In this document: one piece after another, positions 1 to 9,194 of the stretch | Layout of the letters: every line of letters begins with the position of its first letter | Numbering within the stretch: the stretch's first letter is position 1 | Source: Acetobacteraceae bacterium | GTDB lineage: Bacteria; Pseudomonadota; Alphaproteobacteria; Acetobacterales; Acetobacteraceae | DNA: 49,364 bases | Reading direction: 5' to 3' | NCBI GenBank assembly: GCA_019241425.1 | Contig: JAFAXA010000202.1 | Location: 1 to 49,364, forward strand | Notes under the pieces: generated by a model | Database searches by the model: none | Told to the model about the DNA's origin: nothing | The model's input: only the letters and a program-made list of their open reading frames with translations | Made by a program: the position numbers and the translations under genes

Positions 1-648
1 GGGCGCTCGCGGCATCCCGGGTAGGGGCGGCGATTTCGGCCAGCGCAGCCATCGGGGCTTCGGCCGGTGCGGCCGCGCCTCAAGCGCCGGCTGCGGATCG
101 CCGGAGGGGGTCGCGCGAGGCCGTCGCGGACGGGGAGGCAGAAGCAAGCAGTCCGGCAGCGCAATCCGCAGCATGTGGCAAAGCGGGCGCAGGATGCGGC
201 CGGCCTGTGGCGCCTCCGCCAGCAAGGCGAGGAAAGCCGGGTCCGCGAGCACCGTCTCGATCTGGGCGCGGCCGATCCGTGTGTTGAGTTCCGGCGCCAA
301 GGTCAGCAGCCAGCCAAACGCTTTCGGCGGTGGCGGCACTTTCACGATCTGCGCCGGTGTTTGCGCAGCGGTCCCGGTGGCCGGAAGGACGCACGGCCTT
401 CCCGCAACCGGAGTGCGGCGCGCGGCCGCAAACCGCCCGGCTTCGACGGCTGCGACGAGGGTGGAAAAGCGGGCGACCAGCCGCTTCAGCCGGTTCCAGG
501 TGGAACACGCGAGCGCCGCCACCGGCGGCACGTCCCGGCTCTTCGAGATGCTGAGGGAGAGGCCCCGCAGCACCAGCTCGACCGCGAAGGCGAAGCGTTC
601 GGTCAGGCTCTGGCCAGGGGCCGTGGAGGGGGTTGTCGCGACAGACAC
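1..648 (-). CDS. Conserved hypothetical protein, partial at left edge
   Basis: The minus strand is open from a GTG at 648-646 to the window edge, giving at least 216 residues without a stop, so the C-terminus is missing. The translation begins MSVATTPSTAPGQSLTERF. It continues with helical segments (LVLRGLSLSIS, LKRLVARFSTLVAAVE), then KAFGWLLTLAPEL, IETVLADPAFLALLAEAPQAGRILRPLCHML, and a Pro/Arg-rich tail. This layout matches a hypothetical family I associate with Acetobacteraceae genomes; the resemblance is from memory and no function is known to me. I see no signal peptide or catalytic motif. An in-frame ATG at 708-706 would add 20 residues; no Shine-Dalgarno sequence clearly decides between the two. 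Plus-strand ORFs over this stretch are low-complexity shadows. Confidence 0.65.
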   Translation of the reverse strand, partial: MSVATTPSTAPGQSLTERFAFAVELVLRGLSLSISKSRDVPPVAALACSTWNRLKRLVARFSTLVAAVEAGRFAAARRTPVAGRPCVLPATGTAAQTPAQIVKVPPPPKAFGWLLTLAPELNTRIGRAQIETVLADPAFLALLAEAPQAGRILRPLCHMLRIALPDCLLLPPRPRRPRATPSGDPQPALEARPHRPKPRWLRWPKSPPLPGMPRAP

Positions 649-754
649 ACTAACAACCAACCACAACGCTCTCCGCTTGGCTAGAACAATCCTCCAATCG
701 CCCGTCATGCGTCACGGAGCGGGTGCACGGGACGACTTTGCCGAACCAAGCTGC

Positions 755-1050
755 TCAAAGATCGAGGTCGTCCACCAATTCGCGACTGATCCTCTGAGTA
801 ATCCTGGAAATCTGGATGATGACGTTCCGGTATTCGGAATCGCGGGCAAAATCCGTCTGCGCCTTTTCGTAGGCCGCCGGATCGGCGTACTGTACGACCA
901 CGAACCAGTCGCCCGCATTCGGGCCGGTTCGAAACCGACGAGTCGGTAGCCGATTCCGTATTTGACATAGAGGGCCTTCAAGGTCTTCACCAAGGGCATC
1001 ACCTCGTCGAGGGTGCCCCCACGGTAGTGAGAGATGGCTGATAGTGTCAT
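755..1050 (-). pseudogene. Frameshifted small ABM/NIPSNAP-like protein
   Basis: The reading from ATG 1050 is MTLSAISHYRGGTLDEVMPL and continues to GYRLVGFEPA, then loses sense. From about position 920 the sensible reading moves to another minus frame: NAGDWFVVVQYADPAAYEKA, then RDSEYRNVIIQISRITQRI and ELVDDLDL, with TGA at 757-755. One added base around 919-930 joins the halves into a protein of about 97 residues. Its pattern (small alpha+beta, conserved W and V-V-x-Y-A-D) resembles dimeric ABM, NIPSNAP or DUF1330-like proteins. The start lies 70 nt from the start of the divergent hydrolase, also frameshifted. It may be a real pseudogene or a sequencing error; the intact codon sense on both sides of a single site favours a recent event or an error. 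Confidence 0.7.
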
Positions 1051-1119
1051 CGAAACGACTCCAACGTAACTAGTGGGGCAACGACCCGAGCTGCGAGGTC
1101 AGAAACGAAAAGCGGTTTT

Positions 1120-2000
1120 TTGACGATCGGCTTGTTGCTGGCGGCACTCGCCGCGCCAAGCTCGGCCGAGGGGCAGCCTCCCTGGGACGGCATTCCACCG
1201 CTCACCATCTATCAGCTTGCATATTTGGTCCAACGGAACGCCAAGCAGATCACGCTCGGGGCACGCCTTCAGCTTCCGGCCGACGTTCACGGCAAGATGC
1301 CGGCCGTCATCATGATGCATGGCACCGGGGGCATTCGGTATAGCGGCGTGTACTACGCGGCCGCGCTGAATGCCGCCAGCATCGCTACCTTGGAGGTCGA
1401 CCAGTGGGGCGGCCGCGGGCTGCCGGCCGGTGCTGCCAGCCGTCCCGCTCACCTTACCGACAATCTCGGCGACATCGCGGGCGCTTACCACCTGCTCATT
1501 GCGCGTCCCGACATCGACGGGTCGCGCATCGGATTACTGGGTGAGTCGATGGGTGGCATCGAAACCCTGCTGACGATGACGCACGCCAACAGCGATTTTG
1601 CTGGGCGGTACTCGGGCCGGATCTGCACATGAAGGCAGCGGTCGCCCTGTATCCGGTTTGCTGGCTCTACAACCACGTCCCCGGCGCCGATTTCCATGAT
1701 CTCGTGGACGCGCCGATCCGGATCATGGTAGGCGACGCGGACGATTACGACGGCGGTGGCGACGCGTGCCGCACGATGATCGCCGAACTCTCGCCGCAGG
1801 ATCGCGATCATGTGTCGCTTCGGGTCTTTCCGGGAGCGACGCATATCTTCGACAGCTTCACAGCGTCCTATCAGTTCAACGATCCAGGGGCCAATCGGCG
1901 CCGGGGCGGCGTCATCCACGTTCGGCCCGATCCGGAAGCGCGCCAGCAAGCACGCGACGACCTCGTCGGCTTCTTTCGGGATGCGCTGGAAGCGAAGTGA
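1120..2000 (+). pseudogene. Frameshifted secreted alpha/beta hydrolase (dienelactone hydrolase type)
   Basis: Two overlapping frames make one protein. The first, 1120-1632, has a hydrophobic leader (TIGLLLAALAAPSSA), the oxyanion region VIMMHGTGG and the nucleophile elbow GLLGESMGG. It shifts near 1610-1622 into 1629-2000, which reads MKAAVALYPVCWLYN, then the acid region RIMVGDADDYD and the histidine region VFPGATHIFDS. One extra G in the ccgg run near 1619-1620 restores the expected RDLHMKAAVA junction, so the whole Ser-Asp-His triad would be present in a corrected 290-residue protein. The 5' end is also odd: the frame has no ATG, only TTG at 1120, and its upstream stop is at 1042, so the true leader may be damaged. 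The family cleaves esters or lactones; the substrate is unknown. Confidence 0.75.
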
Positions 2001-2313
2001 GGCAAATGCCCAGAGCACCGGCTCGCTCGCAAAGGCGGAGCGCGCGGTCAGGCTTTCTGGCAACGCGGCTGCCGGTCTCGCATTTATCGGTAGCGCGAGC
2101 CATCCACGCGAACTGGCCACCATCCTGCACGACATCCGGTTGGGTCAGCGCAAGGCCGCCCGCTCGGCGCCTGTCCGCGACCGGCGCATTCGTTTTCAAA
2201 CAGGCGGTGCGCGGAAAGCTGGTTGACAGTCGGGTGACAGGGATTTCTAAATTGCCGCCGCCGCGCGTAGCTCCAAGCTCAACAAGAACGCCGGTCCTTT
2301 CGGAGAAAACGTT
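2001..2313. other. Intergenic region without a supported gene
   Basis: Short ORFs in all frames here give Arg/Ala-rich translations without recognisable motifs. The only functional element I can support is the ribosome binding site CGGAG at 2301-2305, just before the ATG at 2314. No terminator-like hairpin with a T tract was seen after the hydrolase. Confidence 0.5.
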
Positions 2314-3420
2314 ATGACATGGAAACCGTCAAGCTGCGGTTGGGCGCTGCTGCTCGCGCTCTGCTGCACGGTCTGGGCAACACACGACGCCTCCGCCCAG
2401 GGTCAATCGTCGTCCGCACCGCCGCTGCAGGGGCCGCCTGCTCCGGAGCAGGTGCAGCCCTGGGGTCTTCCGCCGCCGCCACCCGGCATCGGCCCTGTTT
2501 CCCTGTTCGCCGACATCCACGACCAGCCGCAAGGGAAGTTCCTGGAAGGCGGCGCATTCGATAACGACGGAAACTTCTGGTTCGTGGCAATCGGCAGCGG
2601 CTGGGTTTCCTACCTGACGCCCGAAGCGAAGCTGGTCCCCGGCTTCAATTGCGACATACCGGGGGTGTCGCCGGCCTGCGAGCCGCAGGGCACGCGCTGG
2701 CACGACGGCAAGCTCTACGTGACCACCCGCCATCGCGGCATTCTCGTCTATGATCCGAAAACCAAAGACGTCAGCACGGTGGTCTCGACCTTTCGTAACC
2801 AGCTTTTCAAGGGCCCGAACGACCTCGATTTCGACGCCGAGGGCAATCTCTACTTCACCGATCCGTGGGGCACGGGCGCGGGTCCGGACCCCGCCGACCA
2901 GGCCGGAGCCGTGTATCAATACTCCAAGGAGGGCGTTCTCCGCCGGATCATTTCAACGGGAAGCTTTCCGAACGGCATCGCCGTCTCGCCCGATAACGGC
3001 ACGCTGGCGGTCGCCGACTACGCGGCCAATCGAATGCTCTATTACTCGTTCCTGCAGGGGCCGAACCCTGCCTGCACGCAATGCGCCAACGATCCGTCAC
3101 ACACCACGTTCTTTTTCGCCACCACGGGAAGCTATAATCCCGGCAATGGCGGTCCGGACGGCATTCACTACGACGTGCATGGCAATCTCTGGGCGGCATG
3201 CGGCATCGGTGGCGTGATCGAGTACGATCCGCGCGGCTTCATCATCGGTTACGTGCCGCTGCCGAACGGCGACCCGTCCGCCACGAACTTCGCGTTCGGC
3301 GGCGAGAACAACCAATATATCTACATGGAGGGCGCGGTCAGCGGTACGATATACAAGTTCAAGGCCCCTTATCCCGGTCTGATCGGCCCCGGCGGAACGA
3401 GGCTGGCCGCTCAGCATTAG
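2314..3420 (+). CDS. Secreted SMP-30/gluconolactonase-like beta-propeller protein
   Basis: This 368-residue protein starts at ATG 2314 with CGGAG eight bases upstream. Residues 1-28 form a signal peptide (hydrophobic WALLLALCCTVWA, cleavage near DASAQG), followed by a Pro-rich linker. Propeller blades carry typical SMP-30/LRE signatures: LEGGAFDNDGNFWFV, GPNDLDFDAEGNLYFTDPWG, FPNGIAVSPDNGTLAVADY, GGPDGIHYDVHGNLWAA. The conserved Glu, Asn and Asp of the metal site (E in LEGG, N in PND, N/D in PNGIAVSPD and PDGI) appear present. Family members hydrolyse sugar lactones or organophosphate-like esters; the exported location suggests a periplasmic lactonase. The substrate cannot be called from the sequence. 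The neighbours are unrelated, so it probably stands alone. Confidence 0.85.
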   Translation: MTWKPSSCGWALLLALCCTVWATHDASAQGQSSSAPPLQGPPAPEQVQPWGLPPPPPGIGPVSLFADIHDQPQGKFLEGGAFDNDGNFWFVAIGSGWVSYLTPEAKLVPGFNCDIPGVSPACEPQGTRWHDGKLYVTTRHRGILVYDPKTKDVSTVVSTFRNQLFKGPNDLDFDAEGNLYFTDPWGTGAGPDPADQAGAVYQYSKEGVLRRIISTGSFPNGIAVSPDNGTLAVADYAANRMLYYSFLQGPNPACTQCANDPSHTTFFFATTGSYNPGNGGPDGIHYDVHGNLWAACGIGGVIEYDPRGFIIGYVPLPNGDPSATNFAFGGENNQYIYMEGAVSGTIYKFKAPYPGLIGPGGTRLAAQH

Positions 3421-3427
3421 CGCTCGG

Positions 3428-3859
3428 TCAGAGTTGCAGGATATTCGCCCCGATCTCGGGATCGACGTCACGCTGTAGCGCGATGGGGATCACGGTCACG
3501 CTGATCTCCATCGAGCCGCGTCCGACGGTAAGCGCGAGCAGGTGCCCGCCGACGGTCCGGAAGCTGGCATCGCCGGCCGTGCCATGGGCATGGATCGCGG
3601 GTTGACCCTCCTTCCAGGCCAAGGTGCCGGTGAGATTCGTCACCTCCAGCTCGTGGAAAACCTTCGGGCGGTATTCCTTCCGATCGAAATCGTAGAAGCC
3701 GAACGTCACTTCGCCCGCGAAGCCGAAACCGAAGATCGTGGCCGAAGGCACGGATTGCTCGCGCATCAGCGTCGCCAATTCTGCGAACACATCGTCGCCC
3801 CGGCGCAGAACTATGAGAAACCCGGTCGGCGTCGGAATGTAACGCCTCGGCTCGGACAT
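3428..3859 (-). CDS. PPC domain (DUF296) protein
   Basis: The 143-residue protein starts at ATG 3859-3857, chosen because GAGGAGG lies just upstream; a longer reading to 3889 lacks such a site. The translation MSEPRRYIPTPTGFLIVLRRGDD, ATIFGFGFAGEVTFGFYD and AIHAHGTAGD matches the PPC/DUF296 fold, a trimeric domain known in plants fused to AT-hooks and in bacteria as stand-alone proteins. The usual conserved Gly-Ala-Gly and the H-x-H near the C-terminal third (IHAHGT) are visible. The bacterial function is not established; nucleotide or metal binding has been discussed. It lies downstream of the PIG-L gene on the same strand with a 56 nt gap, so co-transcription is possible but not shown. Confidence 0.8.
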   Translation of the reverse strand: MSEPRRYIPTPTGFLIVLRRGDDVFAELATLMREQSVPSATIFGFGFAGEVTFGFYDFDRKEYRPKVFHELEVTNLTGTLAWKEGQPAIHAHGTAGDASFRTVGGHLLALTVGRGSMEISVTVIPIALQRDVDPEIGANILQL

Positions 3860-3915
3860 ATGACCTCCTCCCTCTGAACCAATCCGCACACGCGGGGGCG
3901 TCGTTTCGCCTGAAC

Positions 3916-4659
3916 TCAGGCGTGCAGAAACACCTCATGCGCCGCGTCGAACAGGGCGCGAAAGGCGGGCGGCATGACGAAGCCCTCGGGGTCGTCCGCA
4001 ATCAGCCGCGTCGTCTGCGACGCGTGCGCGGCGATGGCGGCGCGTTTGCGCGGCAGCTCGGCGCGGATGTCGAGGCGATAGCCTGCGAGCGGCGCGTCCG
4101 GCAATTCGTGCCCGGGCGGCAGCGTCCAGCCCCAGACCGGATAGGACAAGTGCCGCGCGCCCGTCTGCTTCGCCGCCGCCGCGGCGAGAAGGTGAGCGGA
4201 AACATGGTCGCCATGCGGGTCGTGCTGCCAGGGCGCCAGGATCGCCCCGGCGCCGATCGCCCGCGCGAGCGCGGCGATGCGCTCCGCGGCCGACGCGAAC
4301 CGGTCGGGTTCGGCGTCCGGATGCGGCGAGACCGTGTCGCGAATGCCGAGAAATTGCAGGCGGTCCGCGCGCAATCCGAGCGCTGCCACCGCCGCCCGGG
4401 CCTCGTTCTCCCGCAACGCGCGGAGCCGCGGCGCCGGATAGGCGCGCGAGCGCGGATGGGAGCCGGTGCCGTCCGTCACCACCGCCACCGCCAGGTCGCG
4501 CCCGAGACAACACCCTCGGGCGATCAAACCGCCGCAGCCGAGGCTTTCGTCATCCGGATGCGGCGCGACGACGAGAACGGGACCGCCGCCGGTGATCGTG
4601 TCGTACGAAGCGACAGGCAGTGCCCGCATCCTGGCGTGGATGTCGGCGGCGCGGGTCAC
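3916..4659 (-). CDS. PIG-L/LmbE family N-deacetylase
   Basis: This 247-residue protein has the zinc motif APHPDDESLGCGG at residues 32-44 (H34, D37) and a second motif HDPHGDHVSAH at 146-156 that supplies the third ligand (H152) and catalytic residues. PIG-L enzymes remove acetyl groups from N-acetylglucosamine conjugates such as GlcNAc-PI, GlcNAc-inositol, bacillithiol precursors or lipid-linked sugars. No signal peptide is visible, so it is cytosolic. The start is GTG 4659-4657; the first ATG would be ten codons later, still ahead of the zinc motif. It follows the RND pump by 92 nt on the same strand. An acceptor cannot be named, although the inositol-related cluster 11 kb away makes an amino-sugar inositol substrate worth considering. 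Confidence 0.88.
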   Translation of the reverse strand: MTRAADIHARMRALPVASYDTITGGGPVLVVAPHPDDESLGCGGLIARGCCLGRDLAVAVVTDGTGSHPRSRAYPAPRLRALRENEARAAVAALGLRADRLQFLGIRDTVSPHPDAEPDRFASAAERIAALARAIGAGAILAPWQHDPHGDHVSAHLLAAAAAKQTGARHLSYPVWGWTLPPGHELPDAPLAGYRLDIRAELPRKRAAIAAHASQTTRLIADDPEGFVMPPAFRALFDAAHEVFLHA

Positions 4660-4751
4660 GCGGGTCCCGGCAATTCGCGCCCCATGCAGGGATGCGCGGT
4701 CGCGAGGTCGGCGGCGCAGCCGGTGCCCTCGGAGACGGCGTCCATCCTGGT

Positions 4752-7700
4752 TCAGTCGGCCGTGGCGCCGCCCATCTTGGACGCCAGCGCCGGCATCCGC
4801 GACCGTCGCGGTGCCAGCCGTTGCTGGAGCCGGTCGAGATACAGATAGATCACGGGCGTCGTGTACAAGGTGAGCACCTGGCTCAGCAGCAAGCCGCCGA
4901 CCATCGCGTAGCCGAGCGGCTTGCGGAACTCCGATCCCGCGCCGGACCCGAGCATCAGCGGCAGGCCGCTCAGCATCGCCGCCATCGTCGTCATGAGAAT
5001 CGGGCGGAAACGCAGCAGGCAGGCCTGCCGGATCGCGTTATGCGGCGTTTCGCCGTCGCGCCGCTCGGCCGAGATCGCGAAATCGACCATCATGATCCCG
5101 TTCTTCTTGACGATGCCGATCAGCAGGATGAGGCCGATCAGCGCAATCACCGACAGATCATAGCCGGCGGCGAGCAGGATCAGCAGCGCCCCCACGCCCG
5201 CCGAAGGCAAGGTCGAAAGGATGGTCAGCGGCAGGATGTAGCTCTCGTACAAAATGCCGAGGATGATGTAGACCGTCACCAGCGCGGCGGCGATCAGATA
5301 GGGCTGGCTCGCCAGCGACGTCTGGAACGCCTGCGCCGTTCCTTGGAACAACCCGACCAGCGTCGGCGGCATTCCCATCTGCGCCACCGCCTGCTGGATC
5401 GCGTCGGTCGCCTCGCCGAGCGCCGCGCCCGGTGCCAGATTGAACGACAGCGTCACCGCCGGAAATTGGCTCTGATGGTTGATCGAGAGCGGCTGCACGG
5501 GCGCCGTGTCGATATGCACGAAGGTCGAAAGCGGCACCGCCTGGCCGGACGCGGATTTGACGTAGAGCTTGTTGAGCGTCGCCACCGTCCCCTGCATATC
5601 CGGCGGCACTTCCAGAATGAGGTGGTACGAGTTGCTCTGGGTGAAATACTGCGTGACCTGCCGCTGCCCGAACGCGTCGTACAACGTGTCGTCGATCGCC
5701 TGCGGCTGGATGCCGAAACGCGCCGCCTGATCGCGGTCGATGGTGAGCGTCGCGGTGGTGCCCGACATCTGCTGATCCGTCGCCACGTCCCGCAGGAGCG
5801 GGATCTTCTTCATGGCATCGAGGACTTTCGGCGCCCATTGGTAGAGTTCGGCCAGGTCGGGATCTTGCAGCGTGTATTGATACTGGGTTTTCGCCAGCCG
5901 GGCGCCCACGTTGATGTCCTGCGCGGCTTGCAGATTAAGGCTTGCGCCTTCGACCGCCATCAGCTTCGGGCGGATACGGTTGATGAAGTCCTGCGCCGAA
6001 CCGCCGGTACGCTTCGCCCAGGGTTTCAACGCGATATACAGGCGGCCGTTATTGCCGGTCTGGCCGCCGATGCCCGCGCCGACCGTTGAGGAATAGCCGG
6101 CAACGTCCGGGTCGGCGCCGATCACGTCGTTCAGCTTCCGCTGCAAGCGCGACATTTCGGTGAACGAGACGTCCTGCGCGCCCTCCGTCACGCCGACGAC
6201 GACGCCGGTATCCTGCTGCGGAAAGAAGCCCTTCGGGATGTAGACGTAGAGAAACGCCGTGAGACCCAGCGTGGCGAGGAAAACGAGCAGGGTCACGAAC
6301 TGGAACCGGAGCGCGATGTCGAGCGTCCGCCGGTAGAAGCCAACCATGCCCTCGAACATCGCTTCGATCATGCGATACAGGCGGCCGTGCCGTCCTTCGT
6401 CATGCTTGAGGAAGCGCGAGCACATCATCGGCGTGAGCGTCAAGGAGACCACGGCCGACACGGCGACCGCGATCGTTACCGTGACCGCGAACTCCCGGAA
6501 CAGCCGGCCGACGATGCCGCCCATCAGCAGCAGCGGAATGAACACGGCGATCAGCGACAGGCTGATCGAGACGATTGTGAAGCCGATCTCGCCCGCGCCC
6601 TTCAGCGCCGCCTCCATCGGCGGCAATCCCTCCTCGATATGGCGGTAAATGTTCTCGAGCATCACGATCGCATCGTCGACCACGAAGCCGACCGCGATCG
6701 TGAGCGCCATCAGCGACAGATTATCGAGGCTGAAGCCGAGCAGGAACATCACCGCGAAGCTGCACACCAGGGCCACGGGGACGGTGATGCTCGGAATGAT
6801 CGTCGCCCAGAAACTGCGCAGGAACAGGAAGATCACCATCACCACGAGTGCAACCGAAAGCATCAGGGTGAACTGCACGTCGGCCACCGACGCCCGGATC
6901 GTCTGCGTCCGGTCCATCACGATCCGCACATGGACGGAAGGCGGGATCGCCGCTTCCAGCCGGGGCAGCGCCGCCTTGATGCGCTCCACGGTGTCGATCA
7001 CGTTTGCGCCGGGCTGCTTGAAGACGAGCAACTGGATGCCGCGATGGCCGCTCTGCCAGCCCGCGAGTTCGCGGTTCTCCGGCCCGTCGACCGCGTGGCC
7101 GATATCGCTCACCCGCACCGCGCCGCCGTTGCGGTAGGCGACAATGAGATTGTCGTATTCGGACGCCTTGGTGAGCTGGTCGTTGCTGTAGATCGCGAAG
7201 GAGCGTTTGGTGCCGTCGATCGACCCTTTGGGACTGTCGACCGTCGCGTTGGTGAGGGCGTAGCGCACATCCTCCAGCGTCAGCCCCATGGACGCGAGCT
7301 TGGCCGGATCGATCTGCACCCGCACGGCGCGCTTCTGCTCGCCGCCGATCAGCACCTGCGAAACGCCGAGCACCTGCGACAATTGCTGCGAAAGGATGTT
7401 GTCCGCGTAATCGTCGACGTCGATCAGCGGCAAATCGTCCGACTGAACGGACAGGATCAGGATCGGACTGTCGGCCGGATTGACCTTGCGGTACGTGGGC
7501 GGGCTCGGCAGGTTCTTCGGCAACTGGCCGCCCGCGGCGTTGATCGCGGCCTGGATGTCGCCGGCCGCGGCGTCGATGTTGCGTTCCAGATCGAACTGCA
7601 CGGTCACCTGGCTCTGTCCGAGCACGCTGATCGACGTCATCTGCGACACGCCCGAGATCTGCGCGAACTGGTATTCGAGCGGCTGGGCGACCGTGCTCGC

Positions 7701-7877
7701 CATGGTTTCCGGGCTCGCCCCCGGGAACTTGCCGGTGACGACGATGGTCGGGAAATCCACGCGCGGCAACGGCGCAACCGGCAGGAACGGATAGGCGGCG
7801 ATGCCCACCAGCAGAAACGCCGCCATCAGGAGCGAGGTGGCAACCGGCCGGTGGATGAAGGGCGTCGAAATGCTCAT
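4752..7877 (-). CDS. RND multidrug efflux permease (HAE1/MdtB-MuxB type)
   Basis: The 1041-residue inner-membrane permease starts MSISTPFIHRPVATSLLM, the standard HAE1 beginning, so I chose ATG 7877 over the longer reading. It has the expected 2 x 6 transmembrane layout with two large periplasmic loops. The proton-relay Asp pair lies in TM4 (AVGFVVDDAIVMLENI) and the TM10 Lys in LLIGIVKKNGIMMVDFA. The length is typical (1030-1050). It is proton-driven and works with the adaptor encoded 19 nt upstream; no outer-membrane channel gene is nearby, so a TolC-like protein must come from elsewhere. The long N-loop motif SGVSQMTSISVLGQSQVTVQF resembles MdtB/MdtC-type pumps. The substrate is unknown. 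Confidence 0.95.
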   Translation of the reverse strand: MSISTPFIHRPVATSLLMAAFLLVGIAAYPFLPVAPLPRVDFPTIVVTGKFPGASPETMASTVAQPLEYQFAQISGVSQMTSISVLGQSQVTVQFDLERNIDAAAGDIQAAINAAGGQLPKNLPSPPTYRKVNPADSPILILSVQSDDLPLIDVDDYADNILSQQLSQVLGVSQVLIGGEQKRAVRVQIDPAKLASMGLTLEDVRYALTNATVDSPKGSIDGTKRSFAIYSNDQLTKASEYDNLIVAYRNGGAVRVSDIGHAVDGPENRELAGWQSGHRGIQLLVFKQPGANVIDTVERIKAALPRLEAAIPPSVHVRIVMDRTQTIRASVADVQFTLMLSVALVVMVIFLFLRSFWATIIPSITVPVALVCSFAVMFLLGFSLDNLSLMALTIAVGFVVDDAIVMLENIYRHIEEGLPPMEAALKGAGEIGFTIVSISLSLIAVFIPLLLMGGIVGRLFREFAVTVTIAVAVSAVVSLTLTPMMCSRFLKHDEGRHGRLYRMIEAMFEGMVGFYRRTLDIALRFQFVTLLVFLATLGLTAFLYVYIPKGFFPQQDTGVVVGVTEGAQDVSFTEMSRLQRKLNDVIGADPDVAGYSSTVGAGIGGQTGNNGRLYIALKPWAKRTGGSAQDFINRIRPKLMAVEGASLNLQAAQDINVGARLAKTQYQYTLQDPDLAELYQWAPKVLDAMKKIPLLRDVATDQQMSGTTATLTIDRDQAARFGIQPQAIDDTLYDAFGQRQVTQYFTQSNSYHLILEVPPDMQGTVATLNKLYVKSASGQAVPLSTFVHIDTAPVQPLSINHQSQFPAVTLSFNLAPGAALGEATDAIQQAVAQMGMPPTLVGLFQGTAQAFQTSLASQPYLIAAALVTVYIILGILYESYILPLTILSTLPSAGVGALLILLAAGYDLSVIALIGLILLIGIVKKNGIMMVDFAISAERRDGETPHNAIRQACLLRFRPILMTTMAAMLSGLPLMLGSGAGSEFRKPLGYAMVGGLLLSQVLTLYTTPVIYLYLDRLQQRLAPRRSRMPALASKMGGATAD

Positions 7878-7896
7878 GCGCGATGCGTCCTGCCGA

Positions 7897-9078
7897 TCAT
7901 CCGCCGGACGCGCTCGCCGCGTCGGCCGTTCCCGCAGCCGCCGGCTGCGCATCCGTGTTGACGGCGACCTTCGTTCCCGTTTGCAGGCGCGACTGGCCGC
8001 TCACCACGACCATGTCGCCCGCCGACAGACCGCTCGCGATCGCCGCGACGCCATTGGTGCGCTGCGCCACCGTGACATTCTGCCGGGCAACGGTCTGGTC
8101 CGGCCTTACGACATAGACGAACAACGCGTCCGGGCCGTGCTGGATCGCGATCCCCGGCACGGTGACGGCGTCGTGCTTGGTGTCCACCAGCAAACGGGCT
8201 TCCACGAACTGGCCGGGCCACAGCCGGCCGGCGGTGTTCGGAAACGTCGCCTTCAGCCGGATGGTGCCAGTCGCCGGATCGATCGCGTTGTCCGGTGTCA
8301 GCAACTCGCCGGTGTCGAGCAGGTTGCGGTCGTCGGCGGATAGCGCCTGCACCGGCAATTTGCGGTTCGCCATGGCGTCCGAGATGCGACCGAGCTGGTT
8401 CTGCGGCAAGGTGAACACGACGGAGATCGGCTGCTGCTGCGTGATGGTCACGATCCCGCCCTGATCGCCCGCATGGACGAGATTGCCGGGATCGACGAGA
8501 CGCAAGCCGACCCGTCCATCGACCGGCGAGGTGATGTAGCAGAAACTGAGATTGAGCTGGGCGGCGTCGATCGCCGCCTGATCGCCCTGGATCGCGGCCT
8601 CGGTCTGGCTGACGGACGCTTTCTGCGTGTCCACCTGCTGGCGCGATGCGAACTGGCTTTGCGCCAGCGAGGAATAGCGTTTCAGATCGAGTTGGGCGTT
8701 GCTTTCCTGCGCTTCATCCTGCGCCTTCTTCGCCAGCGCCCCGCTCAGCACCGCCTGATAGGGGCGCGGATCGATCACCGCGATCAAATCGTTCTTGCGC
8801 ACGAACTGGCCTTCGGTCGGCACGAATTGCTGCAACGTTCCGTCCACTCTGGCGCGGATCAATACGGAATAGAACGCCTGCACGGTGCCGATCCCGTCGA
8901 GATACACCGGCACGTCCTGCCGCGTGGCCGTTGCAACCGTTACGGGAACGCCGGACTGATTGCCGTCGGCGGCACGCGCGGCAAGCGGAAGGGCGCATAC
9001 CATTGCCAACGCGAACGCCCTTACAACCGCGTGCAGGCGCCCTCCGATTCTTCGATACGCCGGTTGTCCGTTGTTCAT
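7897..9078 (-). CDS. RND efflux periplasmic adaptor subunit (MdtA-like membrane fusion protein)
   Basis: The 393-residue protein bridges the RND permease and an outer-membrane channel. Residues 1-37 contain a signal sequence (VVRAFALAMVCALPLAARA). Then come the lipoyl half-motif VTVATATRQDVPVYLDGIGTV, an alpha-hairpin around 110-170 (KKAQDEAQESNAQLDLKRY), the second lipoyl half (YITSPVDGRVGLRLVDPGN) and beta-barrel and membrane-proximal parts ending in ASGLSAGDMVVVSGQSRLQ. No lipobox Cys is visible, so it is probably not a lipoprotein. An upstream ATG at 9126 would add 16 residues before the signal peptide; the shorter start places the signal sequence better. It leads a two-gene operon with the permease. 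Confidence 0.92.
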   Translation of the reverse strand: MNNGQPAYRRIGGRLHAVVRAFALAMVCALPLAARAADGNQSGVPVTVATATRQDVPVYLDGIGTVQAFYSVLIRARVDGTLQQFVPTEGQFVRKNDLIAVIDPRPYQAVLSGALAKKAQDEAQESNAQLDLKRYSSLAQSQFASRQQVDTQKASVSQTEAAIQGDQAAIDAAQLNLSFCYITSPVDGRVGLRLVDPGNLVHAGDQGGIVTITQQQPISVVFTLPQNQLGRISDAMANRKLPVQALSADDRNLLDTGELLTPDNAIDPATGTIRLKATFPNTAGRLWPGQFVEARLLVDTKHDAVTVPGIAIQHGPDALFVYVVRPDQTVARQNVTVAQRTNGVAAIASGLSAGDMVVVSGQSRLQTGTKVAVNTDAQPAAAGTADAASASGG

Positions 9079-9194
9079 TGCCGAGGCCGCCTTGTTCTGC
9101 CGCCACGCACGGCGACACCCCACCATGATGCGCGCGGACTCTCAGTTTCTTCAACGCTGCATGAAGGAAACGTCATGCGCGGGCGAAGTCGGCG

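Noticed and set aside
1-648. Mobile element or transposase at the left edge
   Set aside because: The readable frame is a known style of conserved hypothetical; no DDE motif, terminal inverted repeats or target duplications are visible.
6387-7961. A 524-codon plus-strand ORF opposite the RND permease
   Set aside because: The translation is a low-complexity Arg/His/Asp-rich sequence typical of the antisense of a GC-rich gene; the minus strand has complete RND motifs.
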